A stretch of DNA of 64,000 bases, taken from NCBI GenBank assembly GCA_963832445.1, contig CAWHUM010000014.1, positions 1-64,000 of the forward strand, given 5' to 3'. Source of the stretch: AWTP1-13 sp963832445. GTDB lineage: Bacteria; Pseudomonadota; Alphaproteobacteria; Rhizobiales; Hyphomicrobiaceae. The notes beneath the pieces were generated by a model. It worked only from the letters and a program-made list of their open reading frames with translations, searched no databases and was not told the DNA's origin. Shown here one piece after another: positions 11,060 through 20,157 of this stretch. Position numbers and translations under genes: made by a program. Position 1 is the stretch's first letter, and every line of letters begins with the position of its first letter.

Positions 11060-11275
11060 TCAGCGGATATTGAGTGCACGAACCGCTTTGGGCCCAAGAA
11101 AGTGTGTCAAGCTGGTTGGCCCGTCCGGTGAATTCGGGTTGAGCCTGGCAATCGCCTGCCCGACGGAAACCTCCCAATCTGCTTGATATCCCGTCAGCCC
11201 CACGAGCACGTTGCGGATGTCTTTGACCGATCCCTGCATACGGTCCCAGCCAGCGGCGAAATTCCGAAGTTCCAC
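11060..11275 (-). CDS. hypothetical protein, probably a 3' fragment
   Basis: An open frame ending at 11060 reads ELRNFAAGWDRMQGSVKD, VLVGLTGYQADWEVSVG and THFLGPKAVRALNIR. The first possible start is a GTG at 11275, but the frame stays open upstream through EVTSLIAARPQHRRIV to a stop around 11474. The true 5' end may thus have been lost when the neighbouring IS5-like element landed. No family recognised. Confidence 0.3.
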   Translation of the reverse strand: MELRNFAAGWDRMQGSVKDIRNVLVGLTGYQADWEVSVGQAIARLNPNSPDGPTSLTHFLGPKAVRALNIR

Positions 11276-11354
11276 GATTCGGCGGTGCTGCGGCCGAGCC
11301 GCAATTAGGCTGGTGACCTCTGCCTGAAGATCCGGCCAAGCGCAGCTGAGGATG

Positions 11355-11725
11355 GCTAGCAGGCCGTTGAACTTGGCGTCTGGCTGGAAGCGTATCTCCG
11401 GATGAGTGTGCTTGCGAGGTGGTTTTTGCTCGTGCGGGACTGACGGCGGTGCCGGTCCGTCCCTCCTGCCTCACGCTGCGGCCAGCAGCTTCGGCATCCG
11501 GATCAGATTGTAGGCGGCCATCGCGAAGGTGAACTTGAAGCGCACGCGCGGCAAGCCACGGACTTTCACCTTTGCGAGGCCGGCAATGGTCTTGCCCCAG
11601 CCGAAGGCTTCCTCGACCAGCTTGCGTTTGCGCTGGCTGACGGCATAGCCCTCGTGCCGTGTCGTGCGGCCGTCGATGGCCGAGCCTCGCATTGCCTCGC
11701 CAGAACTGCTCCCGAATCATGACCG
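11355..11725 (-). mobile_element. IS5-like transposase 3' remnant
   Basis: On the minus strand the frame from about 11720 to 11471 encodes GSAIDGRTTRHEGYAVS, KRKLVEEAFGWGKT, GLPRVRFKF and FAMAAYNLIRMPKLLAAA, the C-terminal end of an IS5-group DDE transposase (the segment around the catalytic glutamate). The N-terminal two thirds are missing; the remnant is cut off at the left end of the ISNCY-type element. The right end of the IS may lie near 11355-11370, where ttcaacggcctgctag reads on the minus strand, but this boundary is a guess. Confidence 0.6.
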
Positions 11726-13579
11726 TTGCCTCGCTTGAGTTGCTCCCACGACGGGAGCCGGGCGGGGGGCGGGATGAGGCGGGTCAGCATGGCGACGAGG
11801 GATGAGCTGCTTGCAGCGGTGAGTGAGCGCTACAGGGCGAGCAACCGGGCCGAGAAGAAGACGATCATCGACGAGTTCGCGGCCTCGGCGGGTTACCATC
11901 GCAAGCACGCGATGCGCGTGCTGCGCACTGGGCCATCGGCCAAGCGGTCGGCGCCGCGGCCGTCGCGCCGTATTTACGGAGCGGCCGAGCGCGAGGCGCT
12001 TGTCGTGCTGTGGGAGGCATCGGACCGGGTTTGCGGCAAGCGCTTGAAGGCAGTCATCCCGACGCTGATCGAGGCGATGGAGCGCCATGGCCATCTGGCT
12101 TTGGCGGCCGAGGTACGAGCATCACTACTGAAGATGAGCGCGGCCACGATTGATCGAGCGCTGCAGCCGCAGCGAGAGCAGTGCAGCCCTCGACGCCGGC
12201 GCAGTGGAGCGATCTCGACGATCCGACGCTCGATCCCGGTGCGGACGTTCTCGGACTGGCGCGATCCGCCTCCCGGGTTCGTGGAGGCCGATCTCGTGGC
12301 GCATTCCGGTCCGGTGACACGCGGCTCGTTCGTGCAGACACTGGTTGTGACGGATATCGCGTCGGGCTGGACGGAGCTGGCGCCGCTCCTGGTGCGCGAG
12401 CAGACGCTGTTGGTCGACGTGCTCGGCGAGATCCGCCGACGATTGCCGTTCCCGTTGCTCGGCTTCGACACCGACAACGACACCGTCTTCATGAACGAGA
12501 CGGTGCGCGACTACTGCGCGGCGGAGAAGATCGAGTTCACGCGGTGCCGGCCGTATCGCAAGAACGATCAGGCGCACGTCGAGCAGAAGAACGGCGAGAT
12601 CGTGCGGCGCATGGTGGGATATCGCCGCTACGAAGGCCTTGCGGCGGCGGGGCAACTGGCAAAGCTCTACTCGCCCGCACGCCTGTTCGTGAACGCCTTC
12701 CAGCCGTGCTTCAAGCTCGCCGAGAAGACGCGTGACGGCGCCCAGGTAAAGAAGCGCTATCACAAGCCGCTGACGCCGTGCGACAGGCTGCTCGCTGACG
12801 CTCGCGTGGACGCCACGTCGCGCGAGCGCATCGTCAAGCTTCGCGCCGATCTCGATCCGGTACGTCTGTTGGCCGAGATCCGCGGTGCGCAAAAAGCGCT
12901 GGTCGCGCTCGCGGACACGGCGGACGAAGCGTGGGGCGCCTCGTCGCGATCGGAGCCGTCGGTTGCCCTCGACAGCTTCGTCGCCGGCCTGCGCACCGCA
13001 TGGCAAGACGGCGAGGTTCGTCCGACGTCGCAGTCGAAGCCGAAAGCAAAACGTGGCCGCCGCCGCCCGGACCCGCTCGCGGACGTCACGGGTGAGCTGC
13101 GCTCCTGGTTCGAGGCCGATCCATCACTGTCCGGCCGACAGATGCTCGACCGGTTACAGACCGAGCATCCCGGCCACTATCCAGACGGCCTCGTGCGCAC
13201 GGTGCAACGCCGTCTGAAGATCTGGCGTGCCGCACTGGCGCATGCTCTCGTGTTCGGCCGAGACCAAGGCGCAGCCGATGGCGCTGCACTGGCCGACACG
13301 CGGGGTGTGCCGTAGCGCGATCGAGCCGACCACCACGAGCCGCAGCCCCAAGGTCCATCCGGCTGGGCTCGAGCATGGCGTCGTGCTCGCCACCGTCAAG
13401 GTGTGGCCTGGCGACGGCGGAGCCAGCCTCGGGGTCGGAGCGACGGCCAACCTTGACGGCGTCTGCGCGCGCCGCCGTTGGGCTGCCATGCCGGAATGAA
13501 CAACTGCGCGATGCGCGGCATCGCGACACTTGACGAAAAGTTCGGAGAAAATCCTCGGGAACAAAGTTGAGTGAGGCAA
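11726..13579 (+). mobile_element. ISNCY-type insertion sequence, about 1.85 kb
   Basis: The intact transposase gene is flanked by imperfect inverted ends. ttgcctcgcttgagttgctc begins at 11726; the complement of the right end begins ttgcctcactcaactttgtt, finishing at 13579. The first seven bases match exactly and most of the next fifteen match. It lies against an IS5-like remnant on the left. No target-site duplication was recognised. The boundaries are inferred from this end similarity only. Confidence 0.5.
11774..13315 (+). CDS. ISNCY-family transposase (DDE integrase core)
   Basis: An intact protein of about 513 residues. The N-terminus MATRDELLAAVSERYRASN with GYHRKHAMRVLR is the helix-turn-helix region. 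The rve-type catalytic core has the first Asp in FVEADLVAHSG, the second in FDTDNDTVF, and the Glu in QAHVEQKNGE, 35 residues after the second Asp (DDE spacing D-35-E). The C-terminus is basic (KRGRRRPDPLADVTGEL). Two possible starts exist, ATG at 11774 after gggcggg, and ATG at 11789 (MATRD); the second matches usual homologues. This is the only complete transposase of the first 18 kb, so the element may still be active. Confidence 0.85.
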   Translation: MRRVSMATRDELLAAVSERYRASNRAEKKTIIDEFAASAGYHRKHAMRVLRTGPSAKRSAPRPSRRIYGAAEREALVVLWEASDRVCGKRLKAVIPTLIEAMERHGHLALAAEVRASLLKMSAATIDRALQPQREQCSPRRRRSGAISTIRRSIPVRTFSDWRDPPPGFVEADLVAHSGPVTRGSFVQTLVVTDIASGWTELAPLLVREQTLLVDVLGEIRRRLPFPLLGFDTDNDTVFMNETVRDYCAAEKIEFTRCRPYRKNDQAHVEQKNGEIVRRMVGYRRYEGLAAAGQLAKLYSPARLFVNAFQPCFKLAEKTRDGAQVKKRYHKPLTPCDRLLADARVDATSRERIVKLRADLDPVRLLAEIRGAQKALVALADTADEAWGASSRSEPSVALDSFVAGLRTAWQDGEVRPTSQSKPKAKRGRRRPDPLADVTGELRSWFEADPSLSGRQMLDRLQTEHPGHYPDGLVRTVQRRLKIWRAALAHALVFGRDQGAADGAALADTRGVP

Positions 13580-13713
13580 TACGACCTCTCACCCTGATCG
13601 CCGTGCGCCACTGATTGGCAGGAAAGCGGGTGAGGGCCTCGCCGCGCAGGCGACGATACGTGCAGTGCTGTTTGTATTCGTCGAGCCAGGTTGTGATTGT
13701 TGATGGCGACGCG

Positions 13714-13860
13714 ATGCACGCGCTCCTCGTACTGCGCGCGGACAAGCTCGCCGATTGCGTCGAGGGGTCCGACGAGGAGGCCGAACTGAAGATGATCGCG
13801 GAGACCGTCCAGGCCTACGAAGCCAAGCGCTGGCCGGATGGTGTGGTGCCGAGGGGGTAG
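13714..13860 (+). CDS. short conserved hypothetical protein
   Basis: The segment MHALLVLRADKLADCVEGSDEE followed by LKMIAETVQAYEAKRWP forms a compact acidic alpha-helical protein of 48 residues. The frame stays open to 13615, with VVIVDGDAMHALLV suggesting that the native protein may be longer and that its 5' part was altered near the ISNCY insertion. It is followed closely by a membrane-protein gene. Function unknown. Confidence 0.4.
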   Translation: MHALLVLRADKLADCVEGSDEEAELKMIAETVQAYEAKRWPDGVVPRG

Positions 13861-13886
13861 AGTTAGCCTATTGAGCGGTAAGTCAC

Positions 13887-14535
13887 ATGGAAGTGCTGAT
13901 TGGGATAGGCATCACCGCAGTGCTCGCCATGATTGTCATGGCGGACAGTATCATAGCGATAGCGACCGTTCGTCCGGGCAGTAGATTTACGACAGAACTT
14001 CACAGGTGGCAGACCCTAGTCGGGGCCACCGTTGCATTCACGGGAGTTGTTTTGGCTTTGTTGGGAAATGCGATTTACCAAGAGCAAGCACGACAGCGGC
14101 GGCTGATGCTCGTTGTTGATGTGCTGCTCGCGGAGCTGGAAGACTATCTATTTACCGTTGAGGCAAGGTCGAAGTTACTTAAAAGACCTCATAACGAAGA
14201 GGGGGCTCGCGACGGAGAAATTCAAAAAAGAAAGCTGTGGTTTTGTCGTTGCCATGGCGGGCAATTTTGAACCGGATAGTCCGATCCTCTTTTCGGATGC
14301 AAAAAGAGAGCTGCTAGAATTTCCCGGAGAAGTACTTCGAATTTTCGCCAACGCCTACTCGGTCGCGCGCAGTCATGGTCAGTATGTGCGCGGAAACTTT
14401 GTTAAGGAGGCCTGTGAAGAGGGTGAGTTCAAGGACATGATGGAGATATTCGACTTTGGGACTGGACAAGTACAAGCGAAGCGCAAAAGGATCCAACGCG
14501 AGCGAGAAGCCGTGCAAAGGGCGCTGGGTAGATGA
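13887..14535 (+). pseudogene. two-helix membrane protein of unknown function, frameshifted
   Basis: The first part has two predicted transmembrane segments, GIGITAVLAMIVMADSII and VGATVAFTGVVLALLGNAIY, followed by a coiled cytoplasmic region (LLVDVLLAELEDYLF-like). At an aaaa run near 14182 the frame changes and continues LITKRGLATEKFKKESCGF, FEPDSPILFSDAKRELLEF and QAKRKRIQREREAV to a stop at 14533-14535. Both pieces together would make about 215 residues. No family recognised. The lower GC content than neighbours suggests horizontal acquisition. Confidence 0.55.
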
Positions 14536-14793
14536 GGCAGCTTGATGCGCGGCGGGCACTGGGTAGCTCACGGATTTTGGATGGAGAGTGCACGCGTTGC
14601 GTGCGTGAGCTCACGAATTCTGGGTAGCGCACGAGCTCGCGCGCGCATGGTTGAGCCAATTACTCCGTGCCTGTTGCTGGCAGGGGATCAACCGGCTCGT
14701 TGTCGTTGGTGGTCCGGGTGACCGTAGCGAATGCACAGATCGCGGAATTCCGGTAGTCTCTTCAGCGAATCACACGCGCACGAGAGATGCACC

Positions 14794-15016
14794 ATGGAAT
14801 GCCCCGTGTGCATTGCGAGGGTGGAGAATTCTGACGCCGCCGACCTACAAGGGGTTGGTGGTCGCGTGTCCGCGATGCGGGGTCTTCCGTATCATGGCGA
14901 GCTCGGTGCTTGCTCTCAGCGCGCTCAAAATCGAACGCCGATTGGCCGTCCTTCAACGAGCTAAGAAATGCGGCTCGACCAAGTCCTGGCCGACGATTAG
15001 CGGCGCGTGCTTCTGA
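14794..15016 (+). pseudogene. small zinc-ribbon-like conserved hypothetical protein, frameshifted
   Basis: It starts MECPVCIARVE and, after a frame change near 14825-14835, continues LTPPTYKGLVVACPRCG, LALSALKIERRLAVLQRAKK and SWPTISGACF. The paired CPVC and CPRCG motifs would bind one zinc ion. Short proteins of this pattern, ending in a (R)PTIS.. tail, are common in rhizobia and have no known role. The corrected length would be about 74 residues. Confidence 0.5.
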
Positions 15017-15018
15017 CC

Positions 15019-15309
15019 TCAGCAACGTTCGCGGCGGATTGTGATTAGCGCCGGGCTTCGCCGAAGACTTCTTCCTCGAGGTCGCTGCTTGGATGTTGCA
15101 AACTGCGGCTCCGTGATTTCTTTCAGCAGGCCGGAGCGCACTGCCAGGGGCGGATTGTCCTCGCGGGCATGAAGCAGGGTCCCGAAGCGATCGAACTCGC
15201 GCGCTGACATGTCCTCGAGAACTGCTTGCAACGCGTCCCAATCGTCAAACACGGCGATGACGAATTGAGCGCCATGTTCTTGTGATCGTATGCCGCGCGT
15301 TTCTTGCAT
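15019..15309 (-). CDS. conserved hypothetical protein beside hsp20 genes
   Basis: A 96-residue ORF. Its first half, GAQFVIAVFDDWDALQAVLE and DRFGTLLHAREDNPPLAV, looks like a ferredoxin-fold stress-associated domain. The tail (KQRPRGRSLRRSPALITIRR) is basic and less typical and might follow a frame change. A plausible ribosome-binding site (agga) lies 9-10 nt before the ATG. It is divergently placed from the Hsp20 gene 179 bp away, suggesting shared stress control. Function unknown. Confidence 0.5.
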   Translation of the reverse strand: MQETRGIRSQEHGAQFVIAVFDDWDALQAVLEDMSAREFDRFGTLLHAREDNPPLAVRSGLLKEITEPQFATSKQRPRGRSLRRSPALITIRRERC

Positions 15310-15487
15310 TGTTGACGGTCCTGCCGACGTCGGCAGCGCAAGATTATGAACTGCTGCTGAGCATCCCCTTGATCTGCATCAATGTGCGCGCGTGTCGTTC
15401 GTCGAGTATTCAAAATTGCTACTGATCACAATGGGTGAAGCCTGGCGGCGATTTCCCCGTGGCCGGGAACCCGAAGGAGGTGCAGCG

Positions 15488-15913
15488 ATGATTGCGACAT
15501 TTGCAGATCCCTTCGACACGCTCTTCCGTTTGCAACGCGAACTGGAAGCTCGCCGTGCCAGTGATTGGCTCGAAGACACCACGTCGGGTGTGGGCGCGTT
15601 CCCCCCGATCAACGTCTTCCAGCAAGGGCATGACTTCGTGGCTATCGTGGAGCTGCCTGGCGTTAGTACGACCGACCTCGAGTTGCAGGCGAAGGAGAGC
15701 ACTATCCGGATTTCGGGCAAGAAATCCATCGACTATGGCGACAAGGTCAGCGCGCATCGGCGCGAGCGCGTCGCAGGTACCTTCGACAGGATGATCACGG
15801 TGCCTGTGCAGATCGACCCCGACCGCATTAGGGCTGAGTTCCGTGACGGCGTCCTCGCGCTCTTCATTCCACGAGCCGAGAGCGATAAGCCGCGCGCGAT
15901 CAAGGTCAACTGA
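15488..15913 (+). CDS. Hsp20/alpha-crystallin small heat-shock protein
   Basis: The ATG at 15488 is preceded by gaaggaggtgcagcg. The 141-residue product starts MIATFADPFDTLFRLQREL and carries an alpha-crystallin domain: INVFQQGHDFVAIVELPGV, TIRISGKKSID, RRERVAGTFDRMITVPVQID and the C-terminal AEFRDGVLALFIPRAESDKPR. Such proteins form oligomeric holdases that bind unfolding proteins. It is followed within 50 bp by a second Hsp20 gene, forming a tandem pair as is common in rhizobia. Confidence 0.92.
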   Translation: MIATFADPFDTLFRLQRELEARRASDWLEDTTSGVGAFPPINVFQQGHDFVAIVELPGVSTTDLELQAKESTIRISGKKSIDYGDKVSAHRRERVAGTFDRMITVPVQIDPDRIRAEFRDGVLALFIPRAESDKPRAIKVN

Positions 15914-15960
15914 TTTGTGGTCACCCTGACAGGTGAACTCAATTGCGGAGATACAGCTAT

Positions 15961-16362
15961 GGCACCCGGACAAGAACTCCAAGTGCAAGAGAAGCGCGAG
16001 CTGGAGAAGAAGGACGAATCGACTATTCCGGCGCGCACCTTCGTGCCGACGACCGACATCTATGAGAGCGACCAGGCGTTGAACTTCTGGTCATGGAGAT
16101 GCCGGGTGTCGACAAGGGCAACATCAACATCAGCGTCGAAAATGACGTTCTCACCGTCGCTGGCCGCGTCGACTTCTCAAAGTATGAGAAGCTGCAGCCA
16201 GTCTACACCGAGTACAACGTCGGCCATTATCGCCGAAGTTTCAGCCTGTCTCCGAGCCGTGTTGATCAGGACAGGATCCGAGCCGAGATGAAGGATGGCG
16301 TGCTGACGCTGACACTGCCCAAAGCCGAGCAGGCCAAGCCGCGCAGGATTGCGGTCGGGTGA
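15961..16362 (+). pseudogene. second Hsp20 protein, 1-bp deletion
   Basis: It starts MAPGQELQVQEKRELEKKD and carries FVPTTDIYESDQAL. The frame then changes near 16080, where ttgaac is expected to be ttggaac, and continues LLVMEMPGVDKGNINISV, VLTVAGRVDFSKYE, YRRSFSLSPSRVDQDRI and AEMKDGVLTLTLPKAEQAKPR. With one base restored the protein has about 134 residues and a complete alpha-crystallin domain. It sits in one probable operon with the preceding hsp20 (47-bp gap). Either a sequencing error or a damaged paralogue. Confidence 0.85.
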
Positions 16363-16605
16363 ACTGGGATAAGCGGGCGGCTCTAGGCCTTGTTGCTCGG
16401 ACGTGTGGATGAGGTGATCGAGAGGCTCAGATTCTGTGAACGGACTTTGCTGCATCTGCTCAGGGCCGTTCCTGGCACGGAGCTACCGAATTGATTTGGT
16501 TTTTTTCGTATAGCGGTAAGTCTTTGGTACGCTGAGATCTCTTCCGAATTTGGCGTGCGGCGGAAGTCGGCGCCGCCGCTAGACTGCAGTGAACTGCCGC
16601 CTGAG

Positions 16606-17869
16606 TCAGAACACGAACATCGCGAGCACAGCCGCCGCCATCACCGCCGTTGCCGGCCAACCAATGATCTTGAGCCCGAGTGGCGCGACGAACTGCCCAA
16701 GATGCCTACGGCTCGAGACGACGATCATCGTCGCCACCATCAGCGGCACGGCGATTACGCCATTGAGCACGGCGCTCCAGAACAGCGCCTTGATCGGGTC
16801 GATTGGCAGAAACAGCATCATCAGCCCGAGCCCGAACGCCAGCGCGATGACGCCATAGAAGGCTTTGGCGTTCTCCGGCTTCTGTTCCAGCCCGATCCGC
16901 CAGCCGCGCAATTCGCCGATGGCATAGGCCGCCGAACCCGCGAGCACCGGCAGGGCCAGCAGTCCGGTGCCGATGATGCCGAGGCTGAACAGCAGGAAGG
17001 CGAACTCGCCCGCGATCGGCCGCAGCGCCTGCGCCGCGTGCGCCGAGGTCGCGATATCGGTGATCCCGGCCTTGTTGAAGCGTCACGGCCGTGGTCAGGA
17101 CGATGAAGAACGAGATCAGGCTCGAAAACCCCATGCCGATGTAGGTGTCCCAGGCGATCCGGTCGAGTTCGGCCGGCGTCTTCGGGATGATCGAGCAGCG
17201 AGCCTGCGGCCTCCAAGTCGTCGTCTTCCACTTCCTCGGCGCTTTGCCAGAAGAACATGTAGGGGCTGATCGTCGTGCCGAACACGGCGACGATCACCAT
17301 CACGGCTTCCCGCGACCAGGCGATCTGCGGCCAGAACGTGCCGCGCACGACGCGCCCCAGTCGATGCTGACGGTGAACACGACGCCGACATAGGCGAGCA
17401 GGCTCAGCGTCAGCCATTTGAGCACATGCACATAGCGGTGATAGGGCACGAAGACCTGCAAGAGCATCGAGCCCGCCGCGAACAGGACCGCGAAGACGAT
17501 TTCGCCCCAGCCCAGAACCAGCCGCGCCGCCGCGCCCATCGCGGCGAGATCGGCGCCGATGTTCACGGTGTTGGCCACGAACAGCAAGGCGACGATGACA
17601 TGCACCAGCCAGCGCGGCAGCACATGCGCCATGTTGGCGGCAAGCCCCTCGCCGGTGACGCGCCCGATCCGTGCGCAGATGGCCTGGATCGCCGTCATCA
17701 GCGGATAGGTCAGCGCAACCGTCCACATCAGGTTGAAGCCGAACTGCGCGCCCACCTGCGAATGGGTGGCGATGCCGCCCGGATCGTCGTCCGCCGCGCC
17801 GGTGATGAGGCCCGGCCCAAGCCGCGGAACCACGACACAGACGCCCGGCACCCTGCTCGGTTCGCTCAT
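16606..17869 (-). pseudogene. Nramp-related divalent metal transporter, several frameshifts
   Basis: Reconstructed on the minus strand. MSEPSRVPGVCVVVPRLGPG leads into TM1 with DDDPGGIATHSQVGAQFG; later segments are FGTTISPYMFFWQSAEEVED (TM6), DTYIGMGFSSLISFFIV, IAGEFAFLLFSLGIIGTGLL, AIGELRGWRIGLEQKPENAK and FWSAVLNGVIAVPLMVATMI. Frame changes occur near 17355, 17205 and 17085. Classical Nramp proteins have DPGN in TM1 and a metal-binding methionine (MPH) in TM6. Here DPGG and ISPYMFFW are found instead, so it belongs to the divergent Nramp-related branch whose ion preference may differ (inference). About 420 residues when corrected. Confidence 0.8.
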
Positions 17870-18264
17870 TGCGACGCCGGTTCCCTTTGGCTAGTCTCGG
17901 TGGGACCAACACTATCAATAATCGCTGTGTCCCGTTTACGCCTTGGCCTTCAAGAACCGCGGCTACGCCCGCTTCTGCCAAGGCAGCTGCTGCGAACTGT
18001 GGTGAACAGGAGCCGATGTGAAGGGCACTTACTTCCGCAAGTGGCACGAACTTCCCGTGCCTGGCGGGCGCTGGGAATTTCCGTTTGTTGGGGTAGACCT
18101 GCCGTGCGTTCGACGCTGCCGGACCGGTAGGTCGTGACCCTAGGCGGACGTAGGGACGATGAGAATGGGGTTGAGTAACGGTGTTGTTGTGCTTCGCCCA
18201 TGGAGAACCGCAACGTTAACGGATATTCTGCTGAGTTCATTGTCCAACGCGTTGGAGTATTTCG
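17870..18264. other. non-coding gap between Nramp-like and VWA genes
   Basis: Divergent intergenic region of 395 bp. No gene, obvious palindrome or RNA was recognised; it should hold the promoters of both flanking genes. Confidence 0.4.
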
Positions 18265-19557
18265 ATGCGTCCCCTGCGTTCTATTCTGCTGGTCCTGGTT
18301 GCCGTTCTTGCCTGGCCGCACCTCACGCTGGCGCAGGCCTGCAACTCTGCTGACAGATCGGTTCTGCTGATCCTTGATGCCTCGGGCAGCATGAACGCCA
18401 AGCTGCCAAACGGCGAGCCCCGCATTGCGGTCGCTCAGCGCGCGGTCAAGGGCGTGGCCTCGTTCATTCCCTCCCAGACGCAGCTATCGCTGCGCATGTA
18501 CGGGGCGCAGTCTGCCGCAAGCCAGAAGAATTGTCGCGACACACACGCGGCCGTGCCGTTCGGTCCGGCGAGCGCGAGCAGCGGGCCGATCGCCGCAGCC
18601 GTCGAAGCCGTCAAGGCGCAGGGCTATACACCGATCGCCTATTCCCTGGAGCAGGCGGCGAACGATTTCGCGGCCGACGCCAAGGAGCGCGTCATCGTGC
18701 TCGTCAGCGACGGCAAGGAAACCTGCCAAGGCGATCCGGTGGTGGCGGCGAAGGCGCTCGCGGCCAAGGGCATCACCGTGCACACCGTGGGGTTTGTCGT
18801 CGATACGGCGGCGCGCGGTCAGCTCCAGAATATCGCGCGCACGACCGGCGGTTCCTATTTCGACGCGCCGGTCGGTCCAGAATTGCCCGACACCGTCAAG
18901 TCCGCGTTGAATGCCTGCAAGAAGGCGGTCGTTAGGCTTCTACCGAACCCGAAACCGGGGAAGCTTCGGACGACATCTGCGACTTGGCTTACATCTCACG
19001 CCGTCTTCAACGCGGAGACCGGCCAGAAGGTCGGGGAGTTCAACAGCTCTCATTTAGAGATGACCCTTCCAGCGGGCATCTACGAGGTCAAGTTCGGACC
19101 CGCAAGCTGGAAGGGGATAGAGGTCCGGCCCGGCGAGACCACGACAATCGAGCCCGGAGTGCTGAAGGTCCAGGTCAGCAATGCCAGCGTTCATGTAAAC
19201 GCCGACGTTGTCGATTCCGAAACCGGGGAGAAGCATGGAACTTTCAGCCCGGTGTCGACGTCAGTGGCCTTGATGCCTGGCCTCTATGACCTGCGTTTCC
19301 GCAAGGCCGAGTGGCGTTTCGTCAGGGTCGACGGCGGCAAGACCACATTGCTGCGGCCGGCCGCGGTCATCCTCGCTAGCGGTGTGAAGCTGCATGGAGC
19401 GCGGATCACGACGCAGGATGGCACCGAAATGTTCCGTTTCGACGCGGTCACCTCGCGGGCGGCGCTGCCGCCGGGCGACTACATCGTCGAGGTGGACGGC
19501 AACAAGCTCCCCTTCCCCGCAACCGAAGGCGAGGTGTTCGAGGTGAAGCCGCAATAG
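18265..19557 (+). CDS. secreted von Willebrand factor A domain protein
   Basis: An intact 430-residue protein. The N-terminal signal peptide (RSILLVLVAVLAWPHLTLAQA) leads into a VWA domain whose MIDAS motif is complete: DASGSM near residue 39, the threonine region around YTPIAYSLEQA, and VIVLVSDGKETC. After about residue 220 the protein has two or three beta-rich repeats marked GIYEVKFGPASWKGIEVRPG, GLYDLRFRKAEWRFVRVDGG and PPGDYIVEVDGN, resembling carboxypeptidase-regulatory or Ig-like modules. VWA domains bind protein partners through a divalent metal. It stands alone without a MoxR partner, so a periplasmic or surface adhesive role is an inference. Confidence 0.85.
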   Translation: MRPLRSILLVLVAVLAWPHLTLAQACNSADRSVLLILDASGSMNAKLPNGEPRIAVAQRAVKGVASFIPSQTQLSLRMYGAQSAASQKNCRDTHAAVPFGPASASSGPIAAAVEAVKAQGYTPIAYSLEQAANDFAADAKERVIVLVSDGKETCQGDPVVAAKALAAKGITVHTVGFVVDTAARGQLQNIARTTGGSYFDAPVGPELPDTVKSALNACKKAVVRLLPNPKPGKLRTTSATWLTSHAVFNAETGQKVGEFNSSHLEMTLPAGIYEVKFGPASWKGIEVRPGETTTIEPGVLKVQVSNASVHVNADVVDSETGEKHGTFSPVSTSVALMPGLYDLRFRKAEWRFVRVDGGKTTLLRPAAVILASGVKLHGARITTQDGTEMFRFDAVTSRAALPPGDYIVEVDGNKLPFPATEGEVFEVKPQ

Positions 19558-19719
19558 AGGGGCCGAGCTGGCAAGGCAGTCTCTGTCACTGACTGCCCGT
19601 TGGCACGTTGCAGCGATTCCGGCAGCTATCCGAGGTACTTCGTACGTGCCAGGTGCACGCCGCGATCGGCAGGGTTTGACCCTAAGCCGACTCGCAGTGC
19701 CCTATGAACCTGGACACTG

Positions 19720-19881
19720 CGACGCCGACCGGCATCGAAGGCTGCCGAAGTGGAGAACCTACTGGCAGCCGGTGTCAGCCCGACTGATGTGGCTCGTAGG
19801 CTCAAGATAGGCAGAAGCAACGTTTACAGGGCCATCCGGCTACGCGACATCAAGCGTCAGCCGACCTATGGACGCGCATAG
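19720..19881 (+). pseudogene. serine recombinase (resolvase) C-terminal HTH remnant
   Basis: An open frame encodes KAAEVENLLAAGVSPTDVAR followed by RLKIGRSNVYRAIR, the Hin-type helix-turn-helix found at the C-terminus of resolvases and invertases, ending TAG at 19879-19881. The catalytic domain is absent. The last part of this tail and about 170 bp after it recur in degenerate form at 20371-20600. Confidence 0.6.
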
Positions 19882-20045
19882 CAGCGCCCGCAAGCGGCTC
19901 CCAGTGTTCGCGCGAACGCGCATCGGGGTTTGCCGGAATGGATGTCGGTTGCCGCGTGTGGCAACCACGATGTGCAGGGGCCATGCTGCCATCCTCACCT
20001 CCTCCTCAGGACGGGATGGCATTGGCTGCACCTACCCGGTCGCAG
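19830..20045 (+). repeat. degenerate direct repeat, copy A (resolvase tail and flank)
   Basis: Runs from gccatccggctacg through agcagcgcccgcaagcggct to the region around ccatgctgccatcctc. Its partner lies at about 20371-20590 in the same orientation with scattered substitutions. Shared blocks include cagcgcccgcaagcggctcc and gaacgcgcatcgg. It includes the end of the resolvase tail. Confidence 0.65.
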
Positions 20046-20157
20046 ACTGAGTGTGGGGCGTGGCCCCTGCCCCACCTAAGAGCTAAGCACTGCGGCTGCT
20101 GCGCGAGTGCCACGCCCACGTAAGGGCACAGCACGTTAACCCTTTACAACCACCACC

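Noticed and set aside
10995..11720. 241-codon minus-strand frame over the IS5 remnant
   Set aside because: Out-of-frame relative to the recognisable transposase peptide; no domain.
13508..13523. gcgcgatgcgcgg shared with 21481, considered as a common IS end
   Set aside because: Only 13 GC-rich bases are shared and the flanks differ; coincidence is likely.
13086..13745. 219-codon minus-strand frame at the right end of the ISNCY-type element
   Set aside because: Covers the opposite strand of the transposase 3' end and has no recognisable domain or ribosome-binding site.
16821..18047. 408-codon minus-strand frame overlapping the Nramp locus
   Set aside because: It contains only a short segment of the Nramp TM6 sequence; the rest is out-of-frame translation produced by the indels.
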